DNA from: Hellea sp.
GTDB lineage: Bacteria; Pseudomonadota; Alphaproteobacteria; Caulobacterales; Maricaulaceae
NCBI GenBank assembly: GCA_020627655.1
Contig: JAHDGM010000012.1
Span: forward strand, 1-60,720
Reading direction: 5' to 3'
Length of the DNA stretch: 60,720 bases
The notes under the pieces were generated by a model. It was not told where the DNA came from. It made no database searches and worked only from the letters and a program-made list of their open reading frames with translations. The position numbers and the translations under genes were made by a program. This document shows, one piece after another, positions 1-9,618 of this stretch. Within the stretch, counting starts at the first letter, position 1. Every line of letters starts with the position of its first letter.

Positions 1-584
1 GCCAAATTTTTACTGAGCTTATACAACATTGGAATCTGGAAAGCCCCTATATGGTCGCTCATGATTTTGGCGGGGCCATTTCCTTACGAGCGCATTTACT
101 TCACGGCATTGACTACAAAAAATGGATATTGATGAATGTTGTAGCAATGGCACCTTGGGGCTCCCCGTTCTTTGCACATGTCCAAAAACATGAAGCTGCT
201 TTTGCAGGCCTACCTCGTTATATTCATAAGGCGATTCTGGAGGCCTATATAAAGGGGGCGTTATATAAATCATTGCCGAGTGATGATTTGAACGCTTTGA
301 TCAGCCCTTGGATGACAGATGCTGGTCAATCAGCTTTTTATAGGCAAATCGGGCAGGCTGACCAAAAATATACAGACGAAGTGGAAGCTTTGTATTCAAC
401 AATCCGATGTCCGGTCAGAATTCTTTGGGGGGAAGAAGATGAGTGGATTCCCATTGAAACAGGGCGCCGTCTGAACAGAGCTATTGGCCAAAATGATTTT
501 CATTCTGTCTCCAATGCTGGTCATCTAGTACAATTGGATCAATCGGAAACAATATTAGAACACATAATCCAATATATGGCCTGA
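1..584 (+). CDS. alpha/beta hydrolase, haloalkane dehalogenase/epoxide hydrolase-like (5' partial)
   Basis: The frame is open from base 3 and contains no stop before 584, so the gene begins upstream of the window and its N-terminal part, including the oxyanion-hole region, is missing. The visible part carries a nucleophile elbow of the type A-H-D-F-G-G (bases about 57-74) with Asp rather than Ser as nucleophile, as in haloalkane dehalogenases and epoxide hydrolases. A later acidic segment, L-W-G-E-E-D-E-W, and the C-terminal N-A-G-H-L supply candidates for the remaining catalytic acid and His. Substrate cannot be told. It is followed 60 bases later by metY on the same strand. Confidence 0.75.
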   Translation, partial: QIFTELIQHWNLESPYMVAHDFGGAISLRAHLLHGIDYKKWILMNVVAMAPWGSPFFAHVQKHEAAFAGLPRYIHKAILEAYIKGALYKSLPSDDLNALISPWMTDAGQSAFYRQIGQADQKYTDEVEALYSTIRCPVRILWGEEDEWIPIETGRRLNRAIGQNDFHSVSNAGHLVQLDQSETILEHIIQYMA

Positions 585-644
585 GATTGCTCGACAATAT
601 GCTCTTGTGTCAGTACGAGAATGTCTGAATAATTTGGAATAATC

Positions 645-1943
645 ATGAGTAATTCTTCATTTTACAAACCCTCCACTATTGCCTTGCATACTGGTTACTC
701 GCCGGAACCCCAACATGGATCTCGTGCCGTACCCATATACCAAACAACATCTTTTGCCTTTGATGATGTTTCTGATGCGCAATCATTATTTAATGTTGAG
801 CGCGGCGGGCATATTTATTCGCGGATATCCAACCCGACTGTTGCTGTATTAGAACAGCGACTGGCAGCGTTAGAAGGTGGAACCGGCGCTATTTGCACAG
901 CCTCTGGTATGTCTGCACTCTATTCGACTTTTACGACTCTTTGTTCCGCCGGAGATCACATTGTCTCATCAGCACAAATTTACGGCTCAACGGCGACCTT
1001 GTTACGTCACACACTACCACGCTTTAATATCAACACGGATTTTGTACCGATCAATAATCCGGAAGCTCTTAGAGCTGCAATTAAGCCTAACACCAAGCTG
1101 GTCTTTTGCGAGAGTATCTCTAACCCGGGCATGGAGGTTTCCAACCTGCCTGAGATCGCGAAAATTGCCAATGAAATGGGCGTGCCTGTTGTTGTGGACG
1201 CAACATTTGCGACACCAGCCCTTTGCAGGCCCATAGAGCATGGTGCCAATATCGTTGTGCACTCTGTCACCAAATGGATTGGTGGTCACGGTGCGGCCAT
1301 CGGCGGCGCTATAATAGATGGGGGCAATTTTGATTGGGGCAATGGTCGTTTCCCTGAAATGACGGAACCTTTTGCGCCTTATCATGGTATGCGGTTTTGG
1401 GAAGAGTTTGGTCCAAATTGTTTTGTCATGAAAGTTCGGTCGGAAGCCATGCGCGATCTTGGCCCGGCTATGGCTCCGCAAAATGCGTTCTTGATTTTAC
1501 AAGGTGTGGAAACGCTGTCCCTACGTATGAAAAAACATGTCGAAAACACCAAAGCTTTGCGGGATTGGCTACTTGAACAAGAAGCTGTCACCTGGGTCAA
1601 CCACCCTGAACTTGATACGAATGATAGCTGTGAGGTGGCTAAAACATTATTTCCGGATGGCGCCGGGTCAATGCTGTGTTTTGGAGTTGCTGGCGGTCGT
1701 GCAGGCGGAGCGGCCTTTATCAATTCTGTAGGCTTGGCCAGCCATTTGGCAAATGTAGGGGATAGCAGGACTCTGGTGCTGCACCCAGGAAGTACAACCC
1801 ATTCTCGTCTGACAAAAGAAGCCTTGGAAGCATCGGGTATATCTGAAGACTTGATCCGTGTGTCAGTAGGCCTTGAAGACATAAAAGATATCACCAGTGA
1901 CTTTGCAAAAGGCCTGAAAGCTGCAGTGAGGGTTTCAGAATGA
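645..1943 (+). CDS. metY: O-acetylhomoserine aminocarboxypropyltransferase (sulfhydrylase)
   Basis: This PLP enzyme of the Cys/Met-metabolism family makes homocysteine from O-acetylhomoserine and sulfide. At 432 residues it has the length of MetY rather than of the shorter MetB/MetC proteins. The N-terminal signature (H-T-G-Y, then P-I-Y-Q-T-T-S-F) and the Y-S-R-I-S-N-P-T phosphate/PLP region are present. The Schiff-base lysine is K210 in [10 protein letters not shown]. The gene overlaps the following hydrolase by 4 bases (ATGA), so the two are probably translationally coupled. Homocysteine made here is the acceptor for the betaine-homocysteine methyltransferase at 19.5 kb. No SAM riboswitch was recognised in the 60-base leader. 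Confidence 0.93.
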   Translation: MSNSSFYKPSTIALHTGYSPEPQHGSRAVPIYQTTSFAFDDVSDAQSLFNVERGGHIYSRISNPTVAVLEQRLAALEGGTGAICTASGMSALYSTFTTLCSAGDHIVSSAQIYGSTATLLRHTLPRFNINTDFVPINNPEALRAAIKPNTKLVFCESISNPGMEVSNLPEIAKIANEMGVPVVVDATFATPALCRPIEHGANIVVHSVTKWIGGHGAAIGGAIIDGGNFDWGNGRFPEMTEPFAPYHGMRFWEEFGPNCFVMKVRSEAMRDLGPAMAPQNAFLILQGVETLSLRMKKHVENTKALRDWLLEQEAVTWVNHPELDTNDSCEVAKTLFPDGAGSMLCFGVAGGRAGGAAFINSVGLASHLANVGDSRTLVLHPGSTTHSRLTKEALEASGISEDLIRVSVGLEDIKDITSDFAKGLKAAVRVSE

Positions 1944-2746
1944 AACTGAGAGTCAACAACGCAGAAGTGTTCATCGCAACAGGCGGTAAAACATTTAACC
2001 CCGAACTACCCACAGTTGTGTTTCTGCATGGTAGCGGTCTTGATCACCGCAGCTGGGCTTTGCAGACCCGCTGGTTCGCTTATCATGGATATTCTGTTTT
2101 GGCTCCTGATTTACCTGGGCACAGTCTGTCGAGTGGGGCTGCCTGTGAAAGTATCGAGCAAAGTGCAGAATGGCTTGAACAATTATTGGATGAAGCCGGC
2201 GTTAAATCTGCGCATATTGTTGGTCATTCGCAGGGGTTTTTAACGGCGCTTGAGTTTTCGAAGAATAATCCAGGGCGTGTCTTATCACTTACAGCGATTG
2301 GAACGGCCGCAGCCATTCCTGTGAACCAGGCCTTGATTGACACGGCTAAAGATAGCTCAGCAAAAGCGGCCCACATGATGGTCAATTGGGGCTTTGGACC
2401 CAGTGCCCATAATGGACGAAGCGCTGTGCCAGGCATGCAGCCTATTGCTATTGGGAGGGCTATTATGAGCCGTAATCCACTTGCAGCGGATTTGCAGGCT
2501 TGTGCAGACTATAAGACGGGTAATGATGCTATAAGCGCTCTTGGTAACATTCCTGCCTGCTGCATTTTAGCGGATAAAGACAAGATGACACCAATTAAAG
2601 CGGGGTTGAAGTTGGCGGAAAATATGGGTGTAAATCCAATGATTATAAAGGGCTATGGGCACATGCTGCCCATTGAAGCCCCTCGTAAAACACTGAACGC
2701 ACTCCGGAACTTTATATCATCGGTGCAAATTCAAGTCGCAGCATAA
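1940..2746 (+). CDS. alpha/beta hydrolase
   Basis: A 268-residue alpha/beta-hydrolase-fold protein. It shows an oxyanion-hole segment F-L-H-G-S-G near residue 30, a Ser nucleophile elbow G-H-S-Q-G near residue 95, a late Asp in L-A-D-K-D-K and the catalytic His in G-Y-G-H-M-L. It lacks the features of homoserine O-acetyltransferase (MetX), which is longer, so its position behind metY does not by itself give it a role in methionine synthesis. It starts inside the metY stop codon and is followed 10 bases later by the beta-oxidation gene. An esterase or thioesterase role is possible but unproven. Confidence 0.8.
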   Translation: MKLRVNNAEVFIATGGKTFNPELPTVVFLHGSGLDHRSWALQTRWFAYHGYSVLAPDLPGHSLSSGAACESIEQSAEWLEQLLDEAGVKSAHIVGHSQGFLTALEFSKNNPGRVLSLTAIGTAAAIPVNQALIDTAKDSSAKAAHMMVNWGFGPSAHNGRSAVPGMQPIAIGRAIMSRNPLAADLQACADYKTGNDAISALGNIPACCILADKDKMTPIKAGLKLAENMGVNPMIIKGYGHMLPIEAPRKTLNALRNFISSVQIQVAA

Positions 2747-2756
2747 AGGCACTCTT

Positions 2757-5054
2757 ATGGCTATTAAAAAAGCAGCTGTCATCGGCGCAGGCACAATGGG
2801 AGCCGGTATTGCCGGGCAAGTTGCCAATGCAGGTATAGAAGTACTTTTGCTGGATCTTCCAAGCGAAGGTGATGATGTTAACGCGCTTGCGCGGCGCGGT
2901 AAGGACCGGGTTACAGACCCGTCCAATCCAGGGGTTCTAAGCCCTGCGGCTGGTGATTTGATCACTATCGGCAATATTCGCGACGATTTCGATAAATTAT
3001 CGGAATGCGATTGGATCGCAGAGGCTATTCTGGAGCGCCTAGATCTCAAAAAAGATCTGTATAAGAAGCTCGACAATGTGTGCCATGATAATGCGATTAT
3101 CAGCTCAAACACTTCAACTATTCCGATCCGTCTTTTAGTAGAAGATATGCCACTGGCATTTCGCAAACGATTTGCCATCACCCATTTTTTTAATCCCGTT
3201 CGAATGATGCCTCTGTTGGAACTTGTTTCCGGCGAGGACACTGACCCTGCGATTATGGATGAACTTCGAGAGTTTTGTGATCGTGATTTGGGCAAAGGCG
3301 TGGTGTTTTGTAAAGACACACCCGGCTTTCTTGGTAATCGCGTCGGCTGTTACGCCATACAGACCGCGCTACATCTTGCGAATGATATGGGTTTGTCGCC
3401 CGTTGAAGCCGACGGCATTTTCGGGCGGCCTATGGGTATCCCAAAGACAGGCGTATTTGGGCTTTATGATTTGATCGGAATTGATCTGATGTCTGATGTA
3501 GCAGCCAGTCTCGTCAACACTTTGCCCAAAGGTGATGATTTTCATACGTTCGGAACCAAGCTGCCTCTGATGGCAGATATGATTGCCAATGGCCAGAAAG
3601 GCCGTAAATCAGGACAGGGATTTTACCGCACCACAGAGGGAATAAAACAAGTCATCAATCTCAAAACCGGAGACTATGAAACTATCAATCCGTTTAATCA
3701 CGGGCCTGCAGCTAAAGCAGAGAAAGACGGGATTGTTCATATCCTTAACGATGATAGCCACTACGGAGATTATGCGTGGCAGGTTATGTCACGGGTTTTA
3801 GTTTATACTGCTGGGCTTATTCCTGAAGTGGGGGAGACGCCCGTAGGTGTCGATGACGCCATGAAAATGGGCTATAATTGGATTAAAGGCCCATTTGAAC
3901 TTATAGATGCTATCGGCCCTGATTACCTTATCGAGCGCCTTGAGAAAGAGCAGCGTCATGTGCCGGATTATTTAAGGCAGGCTTCGGGGAAGAGTTTTTA
4001 TCAAACCGACAAAGAGTTATCAGCACTTGTCTATGACGGTGGTACTAGGCCAATTGAACGGCCAGAAGGCACACTTCGCTTTAATGATCGCAAGAAAACC
4101 CTATCTCCAATATTCAGTAATGACGCAGCTAGCGCCTACGTAATTGATGATGTTGCGCTTGTTGAGTTTCATTCCAAGGCAAATGCGCTTGGGTCACACT
4201 CTATGGCCATATTGGATAAAGCTCTCGACCATGTAACAGATCATGGGCTAGCCGGACTTATTGTTCACAATGATGCTCAGCATTTCTCATGCGGGGCAGA
4301 TTTGCGTGAAGTTAGATCTTGTTTTGAGGCAAAAGATTGGGGCCGCCTTGATAGTTTCCTAAATCATTTTCAGCAAACAGGTCTTAAAATGGCGCGTGCT
4401 CCATTCCCTGTTATTGCAGCGCCCGTAGGTCTTTCATTAGGCGGCGGTTTCGAAGTTGTTCTCCACGCGAAGCAAGTCATCTGTCATGCCAATTCAAATA
4501 TGGGCCTTGTCGAGTCCGGAGTTGGTCTTATTCCGGGCGGCGGGGGCTGTAAAGAAACGCTCTACCGTTGGCTGGCAGCTAAGGAATGCGATATGGATGC
4601 AGCCGCTTGGGAGGCATTTATGGCCCTTGGTTATGGGAAAACGGCCAGCTCTCCCGTGCTTGCGCGAGAGATGGCTATGCTTCGCCCTAATGACCGTTAT
4701 GTCAATAATCGCGACCGCCTGTTTACTGAGGCTATGACCGCTATAAAATCAGGTCATGAACAGGCAGGCTTTGACCGGCCGCCGCTTAAAATGGCTGGTA
4801 AACCCATGTTTGATAAAATGGTTAAATGGGCCAATGACATGGTTCAGAAAGGTAAGCTCTATCCTCACGATGCTGCGGTTTCGACCGAATTTGCGCGCAT
4901 TCTTACAGGCGGCGAGATTGAAGCTGGAACCCAGTGGACAGAACAGGACTTACTGGATGCGGAACGCCGTGCATTTCTAACCCTCGCGAAAACAGTCGAG
5001 ACCCAAGAACGGATCACTGGATTGCTCGATCATGGTAAGAGTATTAGAAATTAG
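2757..5054 (+). CDS. 3-hydroxyacyl-CoA dehydrogenase / enoyl-CoA hydratase fusion (FadN-type)
   Basis: A 765-residue bifunctional beta-oxidation protein. The order is dehydrogenase first: an NAD-binding Rossmann motif G-A-G-T-M-G-A-G-I-A at residues 9-18, the catalytic T-H-F-F-N-P motif near 142-147, then the dehydrogenase C-terminal domain. A crotonase (enoyl-CoA hydratase) domain follows from about residue 460, with the oxyanion-hole segment L-S-L-G-G-G-F near 560. This order matches Bacillus FadN and alphaproteobacterial relatives, not FadB/FadJ, where the hydratase comes first. The stop codon overlaps that of convergent phzF by 4 bases, so no terminator separates them. Confidence 0.9.
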   Translation: MAIKKAAVIGAGTMGAGIAGQVANAGIEVLLLDLPSEGDDVNALARRGKDRVTDPSNPGVLSPAAGDLITIGNIRDDFDKLSECDWIAEAILERLDLKKDLYKKLDNVCHDNAIISSNTSTIPIRLLVEDMPLAFRKRFAITHFFNPVRMMPLLELVSGEDTDPAIMDELREFCDRDLGKGVVFCKDTPGFLGNRVGCYAIQTALHLANDMGLSPVEADGIFGRPMGIPKTGVFGLYDLIGIDLMSDVAASLVNTLPKGDDFHTFGTKLPLMADMIANGQKGRKSGQGFYRTTEGIKQVINLKTGDYETINPFNHGPAAKAEKDGIVHILNDDSHYGDYAWQVMSRVLVYTAGLIPEVGETPVGVDDAMKMGYNWIKGPFELIDAIGPDYLIERLEKEQRHVPDYLRQASGKSFYQTDKELSALVYDGGTRPIERPEGTLRFNDRKKTLSPIFSNDAASAYVIDDVALVEFHSKANALGSHSMAILDKALDHVTDHGLAGLIVHNDAQHFSCGADLREVRSCFEAKDWGRLDSFLNHFQQTGLKMARAPFPVIAAPVGLSLGGGFEVVLHAKQVICHANSNMGLVESGVGLIPGGGGCKETLYRWLAAKECDMDAAAWEAFMALGYGKTASSPVLAREMAMLRPNDRYVNNRDRLFTEAMTAIKSGHEQAGFDRPPLKMAGKPMFDKMVKWANDMVQKGKLYPHDAAVSTEFARILTGGEIEAGTQWTEQDLLDAERRAFLTLAKTVETQERITGLLDHGKSIRN

Positions 5055-5899
5055 AGAATAAACTTCCCGGCCATTGTTTGAACAGCATTCCCAGAGATGG
5101 TGATGGTTATAGGATCTTTTGTGGTTGACGCCTTGATGTAAGATGGTCGTCCCATGTCCTCGCCTTGTGTAAATGACAAATTTTGAGGTTCTCCAAGGAT
5201 TTCGGTTAGTAATGCCGCCAATGTAGCAGATGCGCTGCCAGTTGCCGGGTCTTCGGGAATATTATCCAGCGGAGCAAACATACGGGACTTGATATCTCCG
5301 CCATCTCTCACATAAGCAAAAAGGGCAAAGTCTAATCCAGTCGGATACAATTTCGCGCATTCACGAATAGTTTTGATATCGGGGTTACAGGCTGAAAGAG
5401 ATTCCCGACAATCTAGTTCGACTAAGGCAAATGGTAGTCCAAGGCTGGCCTGAACAGGGGGGTGTATATTTGTTTTAATAGCATCAATCGGCAAACCAAG
5501 AGCCGTTGCAACGCGGGTTATATCGGGTTCTGATATTTTTTGCAGTGGTTTTGAAACAGTAAAAGAAGCGCCAGTGTCACTAACCAGACATTCTATGGGG
5601 CCAATTCCCAGTTCCAATATCATAGGTGATGGATAGCCCAATTTTGAGAGCGCAATAACAGTTCCGATCAATGGGTGTCCGGCGAAGTCGACTTCTGATG
5701 TTGGCGTAAAAATACGAACTCGGGCCGCGTGGCCATCATGGCGGGGCGGATAAACAAATGTCGTCTCAGAAAAATTAAACTCTGCGGCTATTTTCTGCAG
5801 CGCATTTTCGTGCAGGGAGCTTGCCTCAGGAAACACAGCGAGTTGGTTGCCCCCAAAAGCTGTATCAGTGAAAACATCATAAACTACGTAATCAGCCAT
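5051..5899 (-). CDS. PhzF family isomerase
   Basis: A 282-residue PhzF/diaminopimelate-epimerase-fold protein. The start (Y-D-V-F-T-D, G-G-N-Q-L-A-V-F) and the S-E-T-T-F-V segment carrying the conserved Glu are typical. So are D-F-A-G-H-P-L-I-G-T near 75 and the C-terminal D-P-A-T-G-S-A. Family members isomerise diverse small molecules and true substrates are mostly unknown; a phenazine role is not implied, because no other phz genes are present. It lies 44 bases downstream of soxG on the same strand and is probably the last gene of the sarcosine oxidase operon. Confidence 0.85.
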   Translation of the reverse strand: MADYVVYDVFTDTAFGGNQLAVFPEASSLHENALQKIAAEFNFSETTFVYPPRHDGHAARVRIFTPTSEVDFAGHPLIGTVIALSKLGYPSPMILELGIGPIECLVSDTGASFTVSKPLQKISEPDITRVATALGLPIDAIKTNIHPPVQASLGLPFALVELDCRESLSACNPDIKTIRECAKLYPTGLDFALFAYVRDGGDIKSRMFAPLDNIPEDPATGSASATLAALLTEILGEPQNLSFTQGEDMGRPSYIKASTTKDPITITISGNAVQTMAGKFIL

Positions 5900-5943
5900 G
5901 ACATTTCATATATCAGCTATCCCATAGGAGCAATATTTGATGA

Positions 5944-6507
5944 TTAAGTTCTGGCTCTGCTAATGTGCCCTGTTACGTGTTCAAGAGCTTCTAGAAAGGT
6001 CTTTGACGAGCTACGAGGCGTCAATAACTCATAAGTGTCTTCAGATGTTTTCATAACTAGAACGCTCATATGATGCGCTGTAGTGCGTGCGCCAAAACCG
6101 ATTTTGGCATGGCTTATATCCAATGGAATAAAACGCTCCAAAAGATCATGAACCCTAGACCCTGCTACTTCGACAGCTGCCCATCCGTCAGTTTGAAGTG
6201 TTGTATAGGCTTTACCCTCAAAAGTTTTCGCTAATGCCTCATCAAGGCGATCGTCTTGTCCATCTTGGAAAAGAAAATATTGACTCTGTCCGGTCCACAG
6301 CACTTTGCCTGTTTTCGTTTGTGAAAATGTTGCTGGAGAAGGTGGGGCGGCATCAAAGGCTTTCTTGAACATCTTTCCAAAATTAGTTTCCTCACCATTT
6401 ACAACGGCGATCGATACGATTTCAAAATCAGACATTTCTCGTAAAGTTATGCCTAGGTATTTACGACTATGGCCACTTAGTGGAGATTGAAGCGTTAAAT
6501 TAGCCAC
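5944..6507 (-). CDS. soxG: sarcosine oxidase, gamma subunit
   Basis: The small gamma subunit of heterotetrameric sarcosine oxidase, which converts sarcosine to glycine while passing the methyl group to THF or releasing formaldehyde. I place the start at the GTG at 6507, overlapping the end of soxA by 8 bases, because a GGGGAG Shine-Dalgarno sequence stands 7 bases upstream. This gives 187 residues beginning near A-N-L-T-L. Upstream in-frame starts would run far into soxA. The sequence is weakly conserved, as usual for SoxG; its identity rests on operon position plus the C-terminal G-F-G-A-R-T-T-A-H-H region. Confidence 0.85.
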   Translation of the reverse strand: MANLTLQSPLSGHSRKYLGITLREMSDFEIVSIAVVNGEETNFGKMFKKAFDAAPPSPATFSQTKTGKVLWTGQSQYFLFQDGQDDRLDEALAKTFEGKAYTTLQTDGWAAVEVAGSRVHDLLERFIPLDISHAKIGFGARTTAHHMSVLVMKTSEDTYELLTPRSSSKTFLEALEHVTGHISRART

Positions 6508-9331
6508 GGAGACGCTCCCCATCTGGATCGACAAAATGCGGGCTAACGACGCGCACTTTGATGTGATGATTGCGTACAAAGTCGACAGCCCATAGCTCAT
6601 CACCTTTGCGGTTTGCTCCTGACTTCAAAAAGCCAAGACCGACATAGTGACCAAGCTCAGGTGAATATGCGACCGAGCTCATATAGCCCTGATCATTGGT
6701 CGCTATTCTATCATCCCCAATATTGATGAAATGAGCTCCATTTGTGATTTGATCACTGGGATCAACCGCAACAAACCCCACAAGCCGCAAAGCATCATCC
6801 GCGATCAAGCCTTCACGTTGAGACAGAACTTTACCAATACAGTCTTTCTTTTTGGATACAAAGCCGCCTAGGCCCAAATGCCCCGCAGTAGTCTGACCAT
6901 TTAGTTCATTACCTGCGGCATGGCCTTTTTCGATACGCATAACGCCAAGAGCTTCAGTCCCGTACATACAAACACCAAACTCCTCGCCAGCATTCATAAG
7001 CTTACGAATAAGGGCGTCACCATATCGGGTTGGAACAGCTATTTCATAAGCAAGTTCGCCGGAGAATGAGAGTCTGAATATCCGGGCGCGCGTGCCGCCG
7101 CAAACAGTGACCTGACCGCAGGCCATGTAAGGAAAGGCTTCATTGGATATATCATGCTCCGGATCGACAATTTTTTGCAAAAGCTTGCGTGCATTCGGGC
7201 CAGCTACAGAATATTGCGCCCATTGTTCTGTGGTTGAAATCAAATGCACATCCATTTCCGGGAAGAGGCATTGCCGCGCAAACTCCAAGTGACGAAAAAC
7301 AGTCCCGGCATTTGCCGTGGTAGTCGTCATAACATAATGCGTATCTGAAAAGCGTGCGGATGTTCCGTCGTCCATGGCTATACCGTCTTCACGCAACATC
7401 AAACCATAGCGGCATTTGCTCGGCTTCAATAACTTGAAAGAATTGACATAGACCTTGTTGAGAAAAGCCCCTGCGTCTTTGCCCTGAATATCAATTTTGC
7501 CCAATGTGGAAACATCACAAATGCCGACAGAACCACGTGTTGTAATGACTTCACGGTCAACACTATCGCGCCAACCTTGTTCACCTTCTTTGGCAAACCA
7601 TTGTGAGCGCTTCCAATACCCCGTTTCCACAAAGGTAGCGCCGGATTCCTCAGCGTATTTATGGCTGGGCGTGAGACGGGTAGGTTTGAAATGCTGTTCC
7701 TTATGCGGTCCTGCAAATGCTCCAATAGGAACTGGCGTGAAAGGCGGGCGAAAAATAGTTGTTCCTGTTTCAGGAATAGTCTGCCCGGTGGCATCCGCCA
7801 AAATAGCAAGCCCGATTACATTGGATGTGCGGCCTTGATCTGTCGCCATTCCAAGCGTGGTATAGCGTTTAACATGTTCAACAGAGGAAAACCCTTCCTG
7901 ATGGGCCAGAGTGATGTCCTTGGCGGTCACATCATTCTGGTAATCAACCCAAGCTCTCTTCTTGCCTTTGACGTGCCAAAAGGCCGTGACTTCATAAGTT
8001 TCAGAATCCGTAGGAGGGGAATCAGCAGGTTTGTGCCCAAGTGCTTTGCCGGTAAGACGTACGCTTTCAAAAACTTCTGACATTGTGAAGTTGCCATTAG
8101 CTGCGCCAATAACATGCATATTTTTGGGTAAGCTGTTGATATTAGGTAAAAAACAAGATTTTTTCTCATCCCATACAGGACGGCTGCGTTGATGACAGGT
8201 TAGGTGAACATTCGGGTTCCAGCCTCCGCTGACTGCAAGACAATCAGCCTTTATATTACGGCCATCATTAAGGCGTATGGACTTGAGTGATTTACGGCCT
8301 TGAGTGTCGATCACGAATTCATTTTCACGGGCATCAATTAAAACTTTATGTAAAGTCGATAAGGCATTGTTATTATTGGAAAATAATGCAATGTTAACGC
8401 CCGGATCGACTTCAAATCGTTTTTGGTAGGTCCTCACTGCGCTTGCCAGCATAATGCCAGGGCGATCATTATTGGCAAAAGCAATTGGGCGTTCTGTTGC
8501 TCCGGCAGCTAAAATTGAGGCTTTGGAATAAATTTTCCACAAAACCATGCGCGCTCCGGATCCGCCGATTTCATCCGTCTTGGTTTCCAGAGCTCCGAAT
8601 ATCCCGTGATCATAGGCTCCGTAAACGGTGGTGCGCTCTAATATGCGAACATTATCCATGGAGCGTAGTTCAGCCTCAACGTTTTGGGCCCATTCTATGG
8701 AAGGCTTATCATTAATCAGGATCGGATCTGATAATAATCGTCCACCTAAGACAAAGTCATCATTTGCCAGGATAACTCGCTTGCCGACGCGGCCAGCATC
8801 AAGCGCGGCTTGCAAACCTGCTGGGCCCCCTCCAATTACTAAAACGTCACAATGCAAAAAACCTTTGTCGTAACTATCTGGATCAGGTTTTTGGATTATT
8901 TTACCAAGACCGGCCGCGCGCCGGATAGCGGGCTCATAGACTTTTTCCCAAAACGCTTTGGGCCACATGAATGTCTTGTAGTAAAATCCTGTGGATAAAA
9001 AGGGCGAGAGCCAGTCATTAATGGCTAACACGTCGAATCCAAGACTTGGAGACCCGTTCTGACTTTTGGCACTGAGGCCATCAAATAGTTTTATGGTTGT
9101 CGCGCGACGATTAGGTTCACAAACTCCATCAGCATGTATTTCAACCAAAGCATTTGGCTCTTCACTACCTGCGCCCATAATGCCGCGAGGCCGATGATAT
9201 TTAAATGAACGGCCTACCAGTCGGACTTTATTGCGAATAAGGGCTGAGGCGAGAGTGTCGCCTTCAAACCCAAAATATGACTTTCCATCAAACGTGAAGG
9301 AAAGCGGAATATTTTTATTGATAAGGCTCAT
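6500..9331 (-). CDS. soxA: sarcosine oxidase, alpha subunit
   Basis: The large subunit of heterotetrameric sarcosine oxidase, 943 residues. Residues of about 8-95 form a 2Fe-2S ferredoxin-like fold (S-F-K-Y-H-R-P-R-G). A pyridine-nucleotide/FAD Rossmann motif G-G-G-P-A-G follows near 167. From about residue 590 to the end comes an aminomethyltransferase (GcvT-like) folate-binding domain that takes up the oxidised methyl group as 5,10-methylene-THF. The start overlaps the soxD stop as ATGA, and the 3' end overlaps soxG. Gene order soxB-soxD-soxA-soxG is the standard one. The methylene-THF product connects to folD at 20.5 kb. Confidence 0.95.
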   Translation of the reverse strand: MSLINKNIPLSFTFDGKSYFGFEGDTLASALIRNKVRLVGRSFKYHRPRGIMGAGSEEPNALVEIHADGVCEPNRRATTIKLFDGLSAKSQNGSPSLGFDVLAINDWLSPFLSTGFYYKTFMWPKAFWEKVYEPAIRRAAGLGKIIQKPDPDSYDKGFLHCDVLVIGGGPAGLQAALDAGRVGKRVILANDDFVLGGRLLSDPILINDKPSIEWAQNVEAELRSMDNVRILERTTVYGAYDHGIFGALETKTDEIGGSGARMVLWKIYSKASILAAGATERPIAFANNDRPGIMLASAVRTYQKRFEVDPGVNIALFSNNNNALSTLHKVLIDARENEFVIDTQGRKSLKSIRLNDGRNIKADCLAVSGGWNPNVHLTCHQRSRPVWDEKKSCFLPNINSLPKNMHVIGAANGNFTMSEVFESVRLTGKALGHKPADSPPTDSETYEVTAFWHVKGKKRAWVDYQNDVTAKDITLAHQEGFSSVEHVKRYTTLGMATDQGRTSNVIGLAILADATGQTIPETGTTIFRPPFTPVPIGAFAGPHKEQHFKPTRLTPSHKYAEESGATFVETGYWKRSQWFAKEGEQGWRDSVDREVITTRGSVGICDVSTLGKIDIQGKDAGAFLNKVYVNSFKLLKPSKCRYGLMLREDGIAMDDGTSARFSDTHYVMTTTTANAGTVFRHLEFARQCLFPEMDVHLISTTEQWAQYSVAGPNARKLLQKIVDPEHDISNEAFPYMACGQVTVCGGTRARIFRLSFSGELAYEIAVPTRYGDALIRKLMNAGEEFGVCMYGTEALGVMRIEKGHAAGNELNGQTTAGHLGLGGFVSKKKDCIGKVLSQREGLIADDALRLVGFVAVDPSDQITNGAHFINIGDDRIATNDQGYMSSVAYSPELGHYVGLGFLKSGANRKGDELWAVDFVRNHHIKVRVVSPHFVDPDGERLRG

Positions 9332-9606
9332 GTTATTAAGCCCTTTGATGATCTGGCCAATTCGACCTTGGTAATTTCATGGGTCAGAGTGTTCCGCGTT
9401 ACTATCAGCCACGATCTATCGCCTTGCTCATGAAACCAGAGTTCCCGATGCTCTCCGGGCGGATTGTCACGTAAATACATATAAGCGTGAAAATCCTCTG
9501 CGGCCGTTTCTGATTTAGGGTTAGGGCGGTTCATAAGAGACGCATCACCTAAATAGACAAATTCTGAAGCGTCACGCGGGCCGAGTAGGGGATGGTTTAT
9601 GATCAT
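9328..9606 (-). CDS. soxD: sarcosine oxidase, delta subunit (without the usual zinc cysteines)
   Basis: A 92-residue delta subunit between soxB and soxA. It is recognisable from the G-P-R-D-x-S-E-F-x-Y-L-G-D-A start and the L-R-D-N-P-P-G-x-H-x-E-L-W-F-H middle. Characterised SoxD proteins bind zinc through Cys/His residues in an N-terminal C-P-x-C and a central H-x-x-G-C. Here those positions read H-P-L-L and H-E-Q-G-D, and the whole protein has no cysteine. This is probably a zinc-free subtype rather than damage, because the rest is intact and the overlap with soxA is normal. Confidence 0.88.
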   Translation of the reverse strand: MIINHPLLGPRDASEFVYLGDASLMNRPNPKSETAAEDFHAYMYLRDNPPGEHRELWFHEQGDRSWLIVTRNTLTHEITKVELARSSKGLIT

Positions 9607-9618
9607 CTCTCCATTCCC

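Noticed and set aside
585-644. SAM riboswitch before metY, and likewise before bmt (19418-19471)
   Set aside because: Both leaders are 60 bases or shorter and lack the recognisable SAM-II/SAM-V pseudoknot core; the ATATAAA/TTTATAT repeat before bmt is AT-only and unconvincing.
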